From an uncultured Cohaesibacter sp. (GTDB lineage Bacteria; Pseudomonadota; Alphaproteobacteria; Rhizobiales; Cohaesibacteraceae): a stretch of DNA of 64,000 nt. Positions 1 to 9,167 of the stretch are shown here, piece after piece. The first letter of the stretch is position 1. Every line of letters begins with the position of its first letter. The stretch covers positions 3,364,501 to 3,428,500 of the forward strand of contig NZ_OY762934.1 in assembly GCF_963667045.1 (NCBI RefSeq), in the 5' to 3' direction. The notes beneath the pieces are model-generated. The model made no database searches. It was not told the DNA's origin and saw nothing but the letters and a program-made list of their open reading frames with translations. Position numbers and translations under genes: made by a program.

Positions 1-3000
1 TGAGGAAGTCGTTCATCTCGACGCGAATATCCCGCTCCGTGGCCTGATCGTTGACAAGGACCTTGGTGTTGACCTTGCCATAGAGCACGCCTTCCTGTGC
101 CTTGAAGGTCTTTTCCAGATCCAGCGCATCCTTGTGGGCAAACTCCAGATCCTGAGAGCTGATCTCGTATTTCGAGATGCCGACGCCAAAATACCAGAGC
201 TGCGTGGTCTTTCTGACCTTGGGCTGGGCCTTAACCTTCCGGTTGATCTCTGCTCGTTGGGTCAGGACGCGGGCGTCCTTGTAGACCAGACTTGCCTCGA
301 TCACGTTTTCGCCTTCCCGCAGTTTGAACTTGCGGTCGATGCCGACGATTTCGCCGCCATCATAGACGGGTTCCTCGTCGAAGCCACGAGTGCGGATGAC
401 AACGCGACCGTTGAGCGAATATTCGAACGCCGGATCCGGCAGATCGGCCGAAGATTTCTCGACCCGCAGGCGCAGGACATATTCGTCACCGTCAACGGTG
501 GCCTTGGCCGGAGAATCGAGCGAGACCTTGTAGGGAACGTTGAACAGGTCGGGATCGACATCGGGTTTTTCCGGCTCGACCGGCACCGGCTGATCATTGC
601 CGCCGCCACCCTTGATCAATCGGCTGAGGCGGTCCTGGATGATGCGCGGGCGCTCGAACCGGCTCTTGAGGGCCTCGAATGGCAGGTAGTTGTCGCCAAG
701 CGACCAGAATACGCCCTTGGTGCCGTTGAGCGAGGATGTGAATTCTCCGCTCGGCGCATAGGCGATCCATTCGTCGTCGTTCTTCACCAACAGGGTCAAC
801 TGCCGCTCGAAGCTGCGCAGATCGAAGTAGATCAGCTCATTGGAGCTGGTCAGGGCCAAAAGGAGGTTGCGGCTTTCATCGGCCGAAATCGAGGCCAGTG
901 TGCCGCCGAAGAAGACCGAACGATCGCCAAGGCGCATCATGTCGCGTGACCATTCGATCTTCTGGCCGTTGTCGAGCTTCAGGGTCCAGACCGAGGTGGC
1001 CGGTTCCCAGCCGATGTAGCGTCCGGAGCGGGCATCATAGCCGCGCCAGCCGCCGCCAACCTCGAGCATTTCGATGCGTGACGGGTCGTCTTCGTTGAAT
1101 CTGAGATTGTTCAATGGCTTGCCATTGGTGATGGACTTCACCTCATCGCCCGACCTGACGTCGAAGAGCCGCGTGACGCGTGAATAGGTGTAGTCATGGC
1201 CGTAGCCATCTTTCCAGGCGGTGGTGACGCCGACCAGTCCTTCCTTGTCGCTGATGGCAACGCCGCTGAAGAAGCTGCCATAGACTGCATCATAGCTGAG
1301 GCTTTGGGTGACGATGTCGAACCGGGTGCTGGAGATTACCTGAAGGGACTGGCGGTCGCGAAGCTCAAGGATGGCCTTGGTGCTCTTGTCGCCTGATCCT
1401 TCGGGGCGGCCCAGCAACAGGATATACCGGTCGCTCTGGGTCAGATAGGTCACGTCAAAGTCGATATGCGCCTTCTTCTCTTCCTGAAAGTCGTCGGCGT
1501 TGAAGACGACGAGATCATTATCCGTGGATATGGTGTATTGCGTCGCCCCGTCCTTGCTGAGGCGGCGCCAGCCACGCTCTGTCGAGGTGCGCAGTGGCTG
1601 GAGGCGGCGTCCGGTGGCGAGATCCCAGACGTAACTGCCACTGCTGTCGCGGGAGGTGACATAGCCATCACGCGTGTTGAGGGTCAGCCCCTTGCCGCGT
1701 GGCGAAAGGCCGGTCATCTCGGAGATGGGGCTCAAGGTCCTGGTGTCGTACCATTCGATATGTTCGCTTGCACCGGCCGAGAAGCTGTTGCCGTCGGGTG
1801 AGAAGGTGATGCCCAGATCTTGCGGTGCCTCGCGCGCGTTGAGAATGTCGCCTTTTTCCAGATCGACCAGCACCAGACCTGTCTTGCTGTTGAAGGTGTC
1901 GTTCATCAGCACCCATGGTCTGGAGGGATGGCTGACAATGCGGTTTGGAATTACCGGCGAGCGCATGCGGCTGACTTCACGCCAGTCGCGGGTATCCCAG
2001 ATGGCCATGACGCGGCTGTTGTCGATGGCCACCAGATAGCGGCCGTCACGGGTCTGCCCCATGCGATGCGGCCAGTTGACGCCGTCGACGGTGCGCTCGA
2101 AGGTCAGATCGCGGGCGGAATAGATCTTCACGCCTTGATGCTGGAACTGGCCAACCGCGATTCGGTCTCCGTCTGCCAGCCAGACAATCGGCCCGCCGAT
2201 CCGCTGGGTGCTCATCCGGTTCACTGCGCGGATCTTGCGCTCGGCGACATTGTAGATGCGGACAAAGCCATTGTTGTCGGTGTAGGCGAGTTCGTCGCTG
2301 AACGGGCTCCAGCCGAAGCGATTGATCTCGTTCTCCGCATGGATCTGCCCGACCGCGAGCCCGGTCTTGGTGTCATAGACATAGAGGACATAGGTTCGCC
2401 CGCCCGAAACCTCGCGGTAGTTCGAGGTGGTGGCCAGATAGCGCCCGTTGGGCGAGAAGGCGCGGGTGGAGCTGCCGCGATAGAGATCGCGAATCTTGAC
2501 CTGCTGATGCAGATCCCACAACTGGACCGGCTCGTAGCCGACTGCACCGAGCCGTCCGTCCGGGGAGGCGGCCAGAGCGGTGGCATCAAGGGCGCTGGTC
2601 ACGGCGATCTGCGGATCGCTGACGTTGCCGTAAGGCCGGATCTCGACGCGACGGTTGCGTTGCCTGCCCGTTTCGGTCTCGTTGGTGGCAATCGGCTGGC
2701 GTGGACCATAGCCGACGGTGCGCAGGCGGCTGGCGGGAATGCCGTGATGTTCTTCCAGATAGCGAGCCGCAGCCTCGGCACGCCGTTGCGACAGCGGCAT
2801 GTTGATTTCGTCGCTGCCGCGGCTGTCGGTGTTGCCCTCGATCAGGAAGACATATTTCTCACCGCCGGGCGCATTGAGCACGGCAGCCGCCTTGTCAAGC
2901 TCGGGCAGGGTCTCTGGCCGGATGACATCGGAGTTGGTCTCGAACTCGATGGCCAGCGTCAGGCTGGAGCCGATGTTCTTTTCCCAGTTGCGCAGGAACG

Positions 3001-4336
3001 GGTTGGCGGCCAGAAAGGCCTTGCGTTCATTTTCCAGGGCAGCGGCGGCGTTGATGCGTTCGCGACGCTGGGAAACCCAGCTTCCGCTGACGTTGGGCAT
3101 CTTTTCCATTGCGGCCAGATAGGACGCGGCGGCGTCATAATCCTGCGCATAGATGCGGTTGAGAACGAGATAGCTGGTCACGCTCCGGCGCTGGGCATCG
3201 GGGAGCGCATCAAGCTTGGAGAGATAGACATCACGGGCGTCATCAAAACGGCCTATCTGTTCGTAGAAGGTGCCGTAATCACGCAGGGAGGTGGCGATAT
3301 CGGGAGCCAGCTTGGCAAGCTTCAGACTGTCTCGGCTGTATTTCTCTGCCAGATCTGTATTGAAGGCGAAATTGTAGTTGGCCCAGGCGAGCTGATTCCG
3401 GATTTCCCAGATCTGGGGGAAGTCACGGGCGGCCTGCTCCAGCAAGCCGTAGCTGCGGTTGAAATCATAGTTACCCATCGCCGCAAAACCGTCGATTGCC
3501 GCTTCCGGTGTCGGATCCGTTGCATAGGACGTTTCATAGATGGACAGAGCCTGCTTGTAAGCCCTGAAACGCTCTTTCATCTGCTCGGCGGCATAATTGA
3601 AGGCCGCCGCATTCTTGTATTGCTTGCCAAAGTCGAGAACGTCCCGGATGGCCTGAAACTTCTCATCGTTCGAAGCGCCGGAGCGGTCGAGGCGATCAAG
3701 ACGCAGATTGCTCAGCCGTTGCAGAACACCGAATTCCGGACGATCACCGGCCTTGAGCGACCTCTCGAAGAAGGCTTCTGCCTCTCTGCCCTTGCCCGCA
3801 ACCTGCGCTTCGATGCCGCGGACATAGTCGTAGATATAACGGCGGGACAGGCCCCGGCTTTCCGACGTCGCAAGGAACTTGTCTGCTCGCGCCTTGTCCT
3901 TCAAGTTGTCCTTGACGGTGAAGAAGATGTTGCGGATGGCGAAAGGATCGACCGGGTCGATGTCGAGGCACTTCTCATAGGCTGCCACGGCCTCGTCATA
4001 TCGCTTGGCGTTGGCAAGCTGATAGCCAAGGTTGATCCACGCCGTCGACAGATCCGGCACAAGGGACGTGGCCTTGCGGTAAAGTCCGATGATCTCGTCA
4101 TCTCCTGCTCCGTTCCTGTCCGCGATCCAGGCACGGGCGAAATAGCCCTCGCCGGTTTCGGGATAATGCTCTGCCACATAGACGCGGATGGCGGCGCGTT
4201 CGAGCTGGCTTGACGTCTCGATGCTGCGTTCGATGAGGTCTCTCCGGTTGATACCGGCATAGGGATCACCACTCTGGGCCATGGCAGGCATTGCGACGGA
4301 GAAGAGGAAAAGGGCGAGGGTCAGTAGACGTATCAT
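1..4336 (-). CDS. Exported TPR / OmpA-like / beta-propeller / caspase-like fusion protein (3' end outside window)
   Basis: Open from an ATG at 4336 to the left edge (1445 codons, no stop seen). The start is followed by a clear signal peptide (MIRLLTLALFLFSVAMPAMA). Residues about 30-450 are alpha-helical TPR-like repeats (for example WINLGYQLANAKRYDEAVAA). Residues about 465-565 are an OmpA/MotB-type peptidoglycan-binding domain with the motifs EGNTDSRGSDEIN, LSQRRAEAAARYL and GRQRNRRVEI. Then come WD40-like propeller repeats (SPDGRLGAVGYEPVQLWDL, SPNGRYLATTSNYR), about residues 570-1190, and a beta-rich linker. From about residue 1380 there is a caspase/peptidase C14 beginning (LWYFGVGISKYEI, HKDALDLEKTF, LVNDQATERDI). 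The catalytic His and Cys would lie beyond the edge, so protease activity is inferred from the fold only. It probably acts in the periplasm, anchored to peptidoglycan. It lies 65 bp downstream of a papain-like protease on the same strand, probably one operon. The substrate is unknown. Confidence 0.85.
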   Translation of the reverse strand, partial: MIRLLTLALFLFSVAMPAMAQSGDPYAGINRRDLIERSIETSSQLERAAIRVYVAEHYPETGEGYFARAWIADRNGAGDDEIIGLYRKATSLVPDLSTAWINLGYQLANAKRYDEAVAAYEKCLDIDPVDPFAIRNIFFTVKDNLKDKARADKFLATSESRGLSRRYIYDYVRGIEAQVAGKGREAEAFFERSLKAGDRPEFGVLQRLSNLRLDRLDRSGASNDEKFQAIRDVLDFGKQYKNAAAFNYAAEQMKERFRAYKQALSIYETSYATDPTPEAAIDGFAAMGNYDFNRSYGLLEQAARDFPQIWEIRNQLAWANYNFAFNTDLAEKYSRDSLKLAKLAPDIATSLRDYGTFYEQIGRFDDARDVYLSKLDALPDAQRRSVTSYLVLNRIYAQDYDAAASYLAAMEKMPNVSGSWVSQRRERINAAAALENERKAFLAANPFLRNWEKNIGSSLTLAIEFETNSDVIRPETLPELDKAAAVLNAPGGEKYVFLIEGNTDSRGSDEINMPLSQRRAEAAARYLEEHHGIPASRLRTVGYGPRQPIATNETETGRQRNRRVEIRPYGNVSDPQIAVTSALDATALAASPDGRLGAVGYEPVQLWDLHQQVKIRDLYRGSSTRAFSPNGRYLATTSNYREVSGGRTYVLYVYDTKTGLAVGQIHAENEINRFGWSPFSDELAYTDNNGFVRIYNVAERKIRAVNRMSTQRIGGPIVWLADGDRIAVGQFQHQGVKIYSARDLTFERTVDGVNWPHRMGQTRDGRYLVAIDNSRVMAIWDTRDWREVSRMRSPVIPNRIVSHPSRPWVLMNDTFNSKTGLVLVDLEKGDILNAREAPQDLGITFSPDGNSFSAGASEHIEWYDTRTLSPISEMTGLSPRGKGLTLNTRDGYVTSRDSSGSYVWDLATGRRLQPLRTSTERGWRRLSKDGATQYTISTDNDLVVFNADDFQEEKKAHIDFDVTYLTQSDRYILLLGRPEGSGDKSTKAILELRDRQSLQVISSTRFDIVTQSLSYDAVYGSFFSGVAISDKEGLVGVTTAWKDGYGHDYTYSRVTRLFDVRSGDEVKSITNGKPLNNLRFNEDDPSRIEMLEVGGGWRGYDARSGRYIGWEPATSVWTLKLDNGQKIEWSRDMMRLGDRSVFFGGTLASISADESRNLLLALTSSNELIYFDLRSFERQLTLLVKNDDEWIAYAPSGEFTSSLNGTKGVFWSLGDNYLPFEALKSRFERPRIIQDRLSRLIKGGGGNDQPVPVEPEKPDVDPDLFNVPYKVSLDSPAKATVDGDEYVLRLRVEKSSADLPDPAFEYSLNGRVVIRTRGFDEEPVYDGGEIVGIDRKFKLREGENVIEASLVYKDARVLTQRAEINRKVKAQPKVRKTTQLWYFGVGISKYEISSQDLEFAHKDALDLEKTFKAQEGVLYGKVNTKVLVNDQATERDIRVEMNDFL

Positions 4337-4401
4337 CCGGGGACTTTCCTGTTGAGCTGACGTCGTGTCGTTGACAGAGGCAAAAAGAAAGCCGCGCCAA
4401 A

Positions 4402-6129
4402 TCATGGCGCGACCTGTATCTGGATCGTGCTTTCGGAGCTGTTGCCGTCGGCGTCGACTGCAACGATCGTCACCGGATGCGGTTTGCCGTCCTGTGGCAA
4501 CTCGATCTCGGCTTCGAAGGGTCCGCGCGAGGAGAATTTGCTTGCCGCCGCGCCACTGATGCTGACCCGCTGGATGAGGTTTTCATCCTGAGCAATGCCG
4601 CGCAGGCGGAAGACCGGGGTGGCAACGCGGCGGATGGCGTTGGGGTCGACGATCTGCTCCAGCTCATCGCCGGCCGGTTCGGAGACGACCAGCTTTGGCG
4701 CCGTCCTATCACGGTCGTTGCCAGACGGTGCGACATGATCGATTGCCACCACCACCGGAACGACCATGCGACCGTCGCTTGCGGCTTCGAAGGCAATTCC
4801 GTTGCCCACGGCCTTGACCTGATCGGGATCGACCATCCGATTGCCAAGGGCGCGGGCGAGCTTGGCATGAACGTCACCCGACGCTTTGTTGACATCGGCA
4901 ACGATGTCCGCGATGGGCAGCGCCTCGCGGGAGAACAGCACGACATAGAAATCGGTTCCGGTGTCGTCATTCATCCGCGTGAAGAAGTCTTCCGACGGTC
5001 CGGGCATCAGCATGGCGCCACCGCCGTCGATATGCGGGCTGACGGTGCTGCGGCGCGGGAACAATTCAACGAACCGCCCCGACAGATCGCCGCCGAGCGC
5101 ATAGACAAAACCGCCGTCATCTGCCGAGATCTCAACCCGGAAGCGGGTGCCGGACGGATAGGGGTCGGCAAGGCGGTAGCCCTCGCCACCAGACAGGGCG
5201 CGGCCGCTCATCGGCTTGCCTGAAATGTGAATGAAGCCGACCTTGCCGCCCATGTCGACCACGGCCGGTGGCTTGGGTGGATCGGGCGGGATCATCTCGT
5301 AGCCCTGCCGCACAAAGGTATTGAAGTCGCCATAGGTCACCCACATGAAGCCATCGTTGCCCCAGTCCTGGCCCCAGCTGTTGATCAATTCGAACGCGCC
5401 GCCATATTTGGTGTCATCATAGCCGATCACGGCCATGGCATGGCCGCCGAGTTGGCCTTGTTCCAGCAATGAGACATCGGATGATCCCGGCTTGTAGCGC
5501 CCGGAGGAGCGCATGAAGGCTTCGGAAACCATCATGCCGATGACAACGGAGTGGCCATTGGCCAGAGCGCGGCGTACAGCAATGTGCTTGGCTGTGGAGT
5601 CGGCGTTGAACAGGCGCTGATAGCCCTTGATCCTGTATTGGCTGGCCATGCTTGTCTGGCGAGCCTGCGGGGTGGCGCTGCATGACTGATCGGTATAGGG
5701 AAAATCGGAGAGCGGCAGCACGCCAACAGACGACATCAGGTCCAGCGCTCTTGACGGGAGGGAGCCATCACTGCAGGAGCCGACCTTTATCTGGTTGTAG
5801 ATGAAGGCCGGAGAAAAGACTGCCCGGTTGATTTCTGATCTGTTCTCGACCCCGAGGCGGTGGGCCTCCGCCAGCGTGCGCGCGGCGTAGGCTGTTGCCC
5901 AGCCGACGCAACTGCCCTGGCGGCCCTGGTTGCCGGGTGTCGGCGCAAAGCGTTTCAGCGAAACTGCGGGAGGGAGAGAGTCATATCCGCCGCGTGCCAA
6001 AGGCGGCGTTTTGGGCAAGGTCTGGTAGAGTGCGTTATCAAGCATCGCGCCGGTGCTGTACGGTCCCTGCGCATGGGCGGCAGAAGACATGGACAGGCCG
6101 AGGAGAAAGCAAAATGCAATATAGCGCAC
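4402..6129 (-). CDS. Exported papain-like cysteine protease with DUF4384-like domain
   Basis: 575 residues if started at the GTG at 6129, which I prefer. A GAGG sits 8 bases upstream, and that start gives a clean signal peptide (MRYIAFCFLLGLSMSSAAHA). The longer frame from 6231 would put a charged 34-residue extension before it. The papain (C1) triad is visible: Cys74 in NQGRQGSCVGWATAYA, His230 in GGHAMAVIGYDD and Asn250 in ELINSWGQDWG. Residues about 320-425 resemble DUF4384 (ADPYPSGTRFRVEISADDGG, PGPSEDFFTRMNDD, FYVVLFSREALPI), a domain often found with bacterial caspase-like proteins. The C-terminal part is beta-rich and Ig-like and ends in VTIVAVDADGNSSEST. The next gene downstream is the TPR/OmpA/caspase-like protein, so two exported cysteine-protease-fold proteins are adjacent. 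Protease fold is near certain; the target is unknown. Confidence 0.88.
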   Translation of the reverse strand: MRYIAFCFLLGLSMSSAAHAQGPYSTGAMLDNALYQTLPKTPPLARGGYDSLPPAVSLKRFAPTPGNQGRQGSCVGWATAYAARTLAEAHRLGVENRSEINRAVFSPAFIYNQIKVGSCSDGSLPSRALDLMSSVGVLPLSDFPYTDQSCSATPQARQTSMASQYRIKGYQRLFNADSTAKHIAVRRALANGHSVVIGMMVSEAFMRSSGRYKPGSSDVSLLEQGQLGGHAMAVIGYDDTKYGGAFELINSWGQDWGNDGFMWVTYGDFNTFVRQGYEMIPPDPPKPPAVVDMGGKVGFIHISGKPMSGRALSGGEGYRLADPYPSGTRFRVEISADDGGFVYALGGDLSGRFVELFPRRSTVSPHIDGGGAMLMPGPSEDFFTRMNDDTGTDFYVVLFSREALPIADIVADVNKASGDVHAKLARALGNRMVDPDQVKAVGNGIAFEAASDGRMVVPVVVAIDHVAPSGNDRDRTAPKLVVSEPAGDELEQIVDPNAIRRVATPVFRLRGIAQDENLIQRVSISGAAASKFSSRGPFEAEIELPQDGKPHPVTIVAVDADGNSSESTIQIQVAP

Positions 6130-6220
6130 GATTTTTACCTCGCTCAAATTTCTCAAGTAATCCGGTCGTCTAGAAAAAATCAGGCAGTCAGTATCGACAC
6201 TTAACAACTTCAAGTGCAAA

Positions 6221-6234
6221 GAATTGTGCAATTC
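6221..6234. promoter_or_regulatory. Short dyad (possible operator) before the papain-like protease
   Basis: GAATTG and CAATTC are perfect inverted arms separated by TG, 92 bases upstream of the GTG start at 6129. The position fits regulation of the minus-strand protease operon, but no regulator lies nearby. A dyad this short can occur by chance in AT-rich DNA. Confidence 0.25.
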
Positions 6235-6292
6235 AGACTTAGACTAGGGAAAATACGGATGTCAACCCAAGTTGTAACACTTCTAGTCTTAT

Positions 6293-6333
6293 GGCTGATG
6301 TGGCTGATGTGGCTGATGTGGCTGATGTGGCTG
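6293..6333. repeat. 9-bp tandem repeat, about 4.6 copies
   Basis: GGCTGATGT is repeated without a mismatch at 6293-6301, 6302-6310, 6311-6319 and 6320-6328, followed by GGCTG. It lies between genes, downstream of the antiporter reading direction and upstream of the protease promoter. Perfect short-period repeats of this sort are prone to copy-number change by slippage. Confidence 0.85.
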
Positions 6334-6533
6334 GTCGCTGGCGCGCGGGCTGAAACTTGTCCTGCCGCTCATTCTGCCCAATGGTTGATGCCAAGCCTCT
6401 ATCTGCTCTGGCATCCCGGTCGAGATTGTGGTGCGCATGAAATCTCGTTGAGGGCAGCTTGAAGAAAGTTCGGTGTTGAACGCCAACGCCCTCCCAACGC
6501 TCATGCTCATGCCAGCATTGGTGGGGGCTCTGG

Positions 6534-9167
6534 TCAGGCTTCCGGTTCTGGCTTCGGGGCAGGATCCGGCTGCGGCAGGGATCTGGCTTCCCTGTCGGGT
6601 GTTTGGGCTGGTTTGCTTGCACTGCCTGCCATGAGGGCCTGAACCTTTTTCGCAAGTTCATCCTCATCCAGCTCGAAATCCTCCATCTTCAACTTGACGC
6701 CGGTTTTCTCGGTGCATTGCAGAACGGCGCGTTTGATCGACTCTTCGGATTTCATCAGCCGCAGCAGCTTGCGCGCGCTGAGAGAGAAGAGTGTGCAATA
6801 GCCGACGGCGGCCACCCGGACGGTCTGCTTTTGCCTTGCAAGGGCGGCCACCTGACCAAACATCTCGCCACTGCTTAGCCGGACCTTGCGATCATCGAAG
6901 CTGATGATGACCGCACCAGAGGCGATGAACCAGACGTCCTTTCCTGAAAGCTCCCGCCGAACCAGCCGTTGTCCCGGTACGGCGTAGATCAGCCTCAGCC
7001 CACGGGCCAGCGCCTTGCGCTGCTTTTCGCCCAGTTCGGCAAAGGCAGGGAAATGGTCGATGATGCTGGCGCGCTGCTGTTTCAGATCCAGCGTCGGGCG
7101 TTCATTGAGACGCTGCCGGCGATCCTCTATCTGCGCGTTAAGCTCGGTTTGCAGCTCAAGTCCGATGAGGCCGTCATCGGAAAAGGCATCATACTCGCGC
7201 TTTTCCAACTGCAATGTGGTCCGGCGGATGAGGCGCCTTTCAAGGCCTTCGGCATAGCCGGGGAACTGCAGGCGCAGGATCTCCAGCTCCTGCCGTGTTT
7301 CCTCAACCCGGCGGCCCAGCAACTCGTGCAGCAACTCGGCAACCCGGCGTCCATGGATGCGGCGGATGCGGTCATCAATGAATTCGTCGAGCCTTGGCAG
7401 AACCAGCTCAAGGGACACGAGGACTTCAAAGCGGGTTTCGATCAGCCGGGCCAGGGGGCGTCGGATGCCGAGATAGTTGTGCAGCAGCATCGCGGTACGA
7501 AATTTCGGGCCGATACGATAGGCCCGGCGAGCGGACTCCCGGTAACCGGTGCGTCCGCCACTGTGGGTTCCCTCGATGATATAGTCCGCTTCCAGCAGCA
7601 GCCGCTCGGCCAGATCGGACGAAATCACCTGTTCCCGGTAGGCTTCGAGGATGGTGTCACGTTCGTGGGCCGCGAGGGCAACCAGTCCGAGGGTGATCCT
7701 GTCGCGGTCGCTGATCTGGTCGAGGTTGTCCGCCGAGTCCACCGCCTGATCGAGCCGTTCGCCAAATTTCTTGGCCTCGTCGCGGACGATCTCACGGGTC
7801 AGTTCCAGGCTGCGCGTGGTGTCGGCGACCCGCTCTCGTACCGTCTGCAGGGCCACCGCAATGACCTGATTGCTAAGGGCAATGTCGAGGGAGTTGAGCT
7901 TGTCCAGCCCCAGTTTCGAAATCGCCCAGCGCAGGGTCGTCCCCTGAACGATCAGGGTGAACAGGGTGAAGCCCGTGGCCAGAATGCCGACCTGATGCTT
8001 GACCTCGTTGGGAATATAGCGGTTTTCGGTAACGGCCAGCGCCAGCGCCAGAGTGACCGCACCGCGCAACCCGCCCCAGAGGATGGCAAAGCAATAGCGC
8101 GGCTCGATCCTTGGCGAGAGGCGCGCCAGCGCCAGCAGCGGCAGCAGCCCGAACAGGATGATTGCTCGGGCGACAAGGGCTGCGATGACGACAACGGCGA
8201 TCAGCACGATATCGAAGGGAATGAAGTTGGACAGCAGCCGCGGAATGAATATGGCCGCCAGAATAAAAATCAGTGATCCTGCCCAGTGGGACAGCAGCTC
8301 CCAGATATCCCGCAATTGGGCATTGAACGAGGGGGTGAAGCGCGATGTCATGTGCAGGTTGATTGTCAGGCCAGCCGCAACAACACCGATGACGCCCGAG
8401 GCGGACAGTTGCTCAGCAAACAGATATGTCAGGGAAGGCACCGCAAGGGAAACCGAGATCTGCCCTTTCGGATAGGTGGGCATTCTGGCGATGATCTCGA
8501 CGGCGATCCGGCCGATGAGAACACCCGCAACGGCTCCGCCTGCGATGATCCATGGAAAGCCGAGCAGGGCTTGTCGGATGTCGGGGTTTTCCTCGTTCAG
8601 CGTGACAAAGGCCAGAAACAGCGAGAAGAAGGCGATGGCGGCGGCATCGTTGAGCAGGCTTTCGCCTTCCACGATCCGGGCCAACCGTTGCGGCGAGGAG
8701 GTGCCCTTGAAAATCGAGACAACAGCCGACGGGTCGGTGGTCGAAACGATGGCTCCGATCAGCAGACAGGCCGCAAGGGAAATGTCGGTGACGAAGAAAT
8801 CGAGGGAAATGCCAACCGCCAGCATCGCCACAACGACTGCGATGATCGCAAGGATCAGGATCGGGACCCAATCGTCCAGCATCCGTCGGATATCGATGTT
8901 GAGCGCCACCTGAAACACCAGCAGCGGCAGCAGGACCGTCAGGAAGACACTGGAGCGAACGGGCAGATTGAGGATGGCAAGGGCAAGGGGATTGAGCGCA
9001 TCCGTCAGATCCGTCTGCCAAAGGAACGCCGCGCCAACCCCGATCGCAATGCCCATCGCGGCGAGGATGACCGAATAGGGCAGCCGCAAGCGGTTGGCCA
9101 GCGGTTCACTCACGCCGATCACAAAGAAGATTCCAACAGAAATGGCAATCAGAATGGAGTAATCCAT
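6534..9167 (-). CDS. CPA1-family Na+/H+ antiporter with cyclic-nucleotide-binding-like C-terminal domain
   Basis: 877 residues. The N-terminal half, about 1-420, has 11-13 hydrophobic segments and NhaP-type signatures: ATPs-like STTDPSAVVSIFK, then EGESLLNDAAAIAFFSLF carrying the Asn-Asp pair used in ion translocation. About 300 residues follow that are charged and helical (LELTREIVRDEAKKFGERL, RRVEETRQELEIL). Residues about 715-830 form a cAMP-receptor-like beta barrel (DHFPAFAELGEKQRKALARG, GQRLVRRELSGKDVWFIASG, LSSGEMFGQVAAL). The tail is proline-rich. The inner-membrane protein probably exchanges H+ for Na+ or K+ in pH and salt homeostasis. The CNMP domain suggests ligand or regulatory gating, but ligand residues are not obvious. 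The Shine-Dalgarno at 9167 is weak. Confidence 0.9.
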   Translation of the reverse strand: MDYSILIAISVGIFFVIGVSEPLANRLRLPYSVILAAMGIAIGVGAAFLWQTDLTDALNPLALAILNLPVRSSVFLTVLLPLLVFQVALNIDIRRMLDDWVPILILAIIAVVVAMLAVGISLDFFVTDISLAACLLIGAIVSTTDPSAVVSIFKGTSSPQRLARIVEGESLLNDAAAIAFFSLFLAFVTLNEENPDIRQALLGFPWIIAGGAVAGVLIGRIAVEIIARMPTYPKGQISVSLAVPSLTYLFAEQLSASGVIGVVAAGLTINLHMTSRFTPSFNAQLRDIWELLSHWAGSLIFILAAIFIPRLLSNFIPFDIVLIAVVVIAALVARAIILFGLLPLLALARLSPRIEPRYCFAILWGGLRGAVTLALALAVTENRYIPNEVKHQVGILATGFTLFTLIVQGTTLRWAISKLGLDKLNSLDIALSNQVIAVALQTVRERVADTTRSLELTREIVRDEAKKFGERLDQAVDSADNLDQISDRDRITLGLVALAAHERDTILEAYREQVISSDLAERLLLEADYIIEGTHSGGRTGYRESARRAYRIGPKFRTAMLLHNYLGIRRPLARLIETRFEVLVSLELVLPRLDEFIDDRIRRIHGRRVAELLHELLGRRVEETRQELEILRLQFPGYAEGLERRLIRRTTLQLEKREYDAFSDDGLIGLELQTELNAQIEDRRQRLNERPTLDLKQQRASIIDHFPAFAELGEKQRKALARGLRLIYAVPGQRLVRRELSGKDVWFIASGAVIISFDDRKVRLSSGEMFGQVAALARQKQTVRVAAVGYCTLFSLSARKLLRLMKSEESIKRAVLQCTEKTGVKLKMEDFELDEDELAKKVQALMAGSASKPAQTPDREARSLPQPDPAPKPEPEA

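Larger units (their letters stand above)
6130..6533. other. Gene-free stretch upstream of the papain-like protease
   Basis: About 400 bases between the protease start and the end of the antiporter gene, both on the minus strand. The first 110 bases are AT-rich and should hold the protease promoter. They contain a dyad GAATTG-TG-CAATTC at 6221-6234 that could be an operator. At 6293-6333 there is a short 9-bp tandem repeat. A plus-strand reading frame through the repeat would give an odd Trp-Leu-Met run and has no homology I recognise, so I do not call it a gene. Confidence 0.5.

Noticed and set aside
1820..4213. Long open frame on the plus strand (797 codons)
   Set aside because: It lies opposite the clearly coding TPR/OmpA/propeller gene; no ribosome binding site or recognisable motif. 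GC-rich genes commonly leave such antisense frames.
6214..6462. Plus-strand frame with a Trp-Leu-Met run
   Set aside because: The run results from the 9-bp DNA repeat; no ribosome binding site and no similarity.
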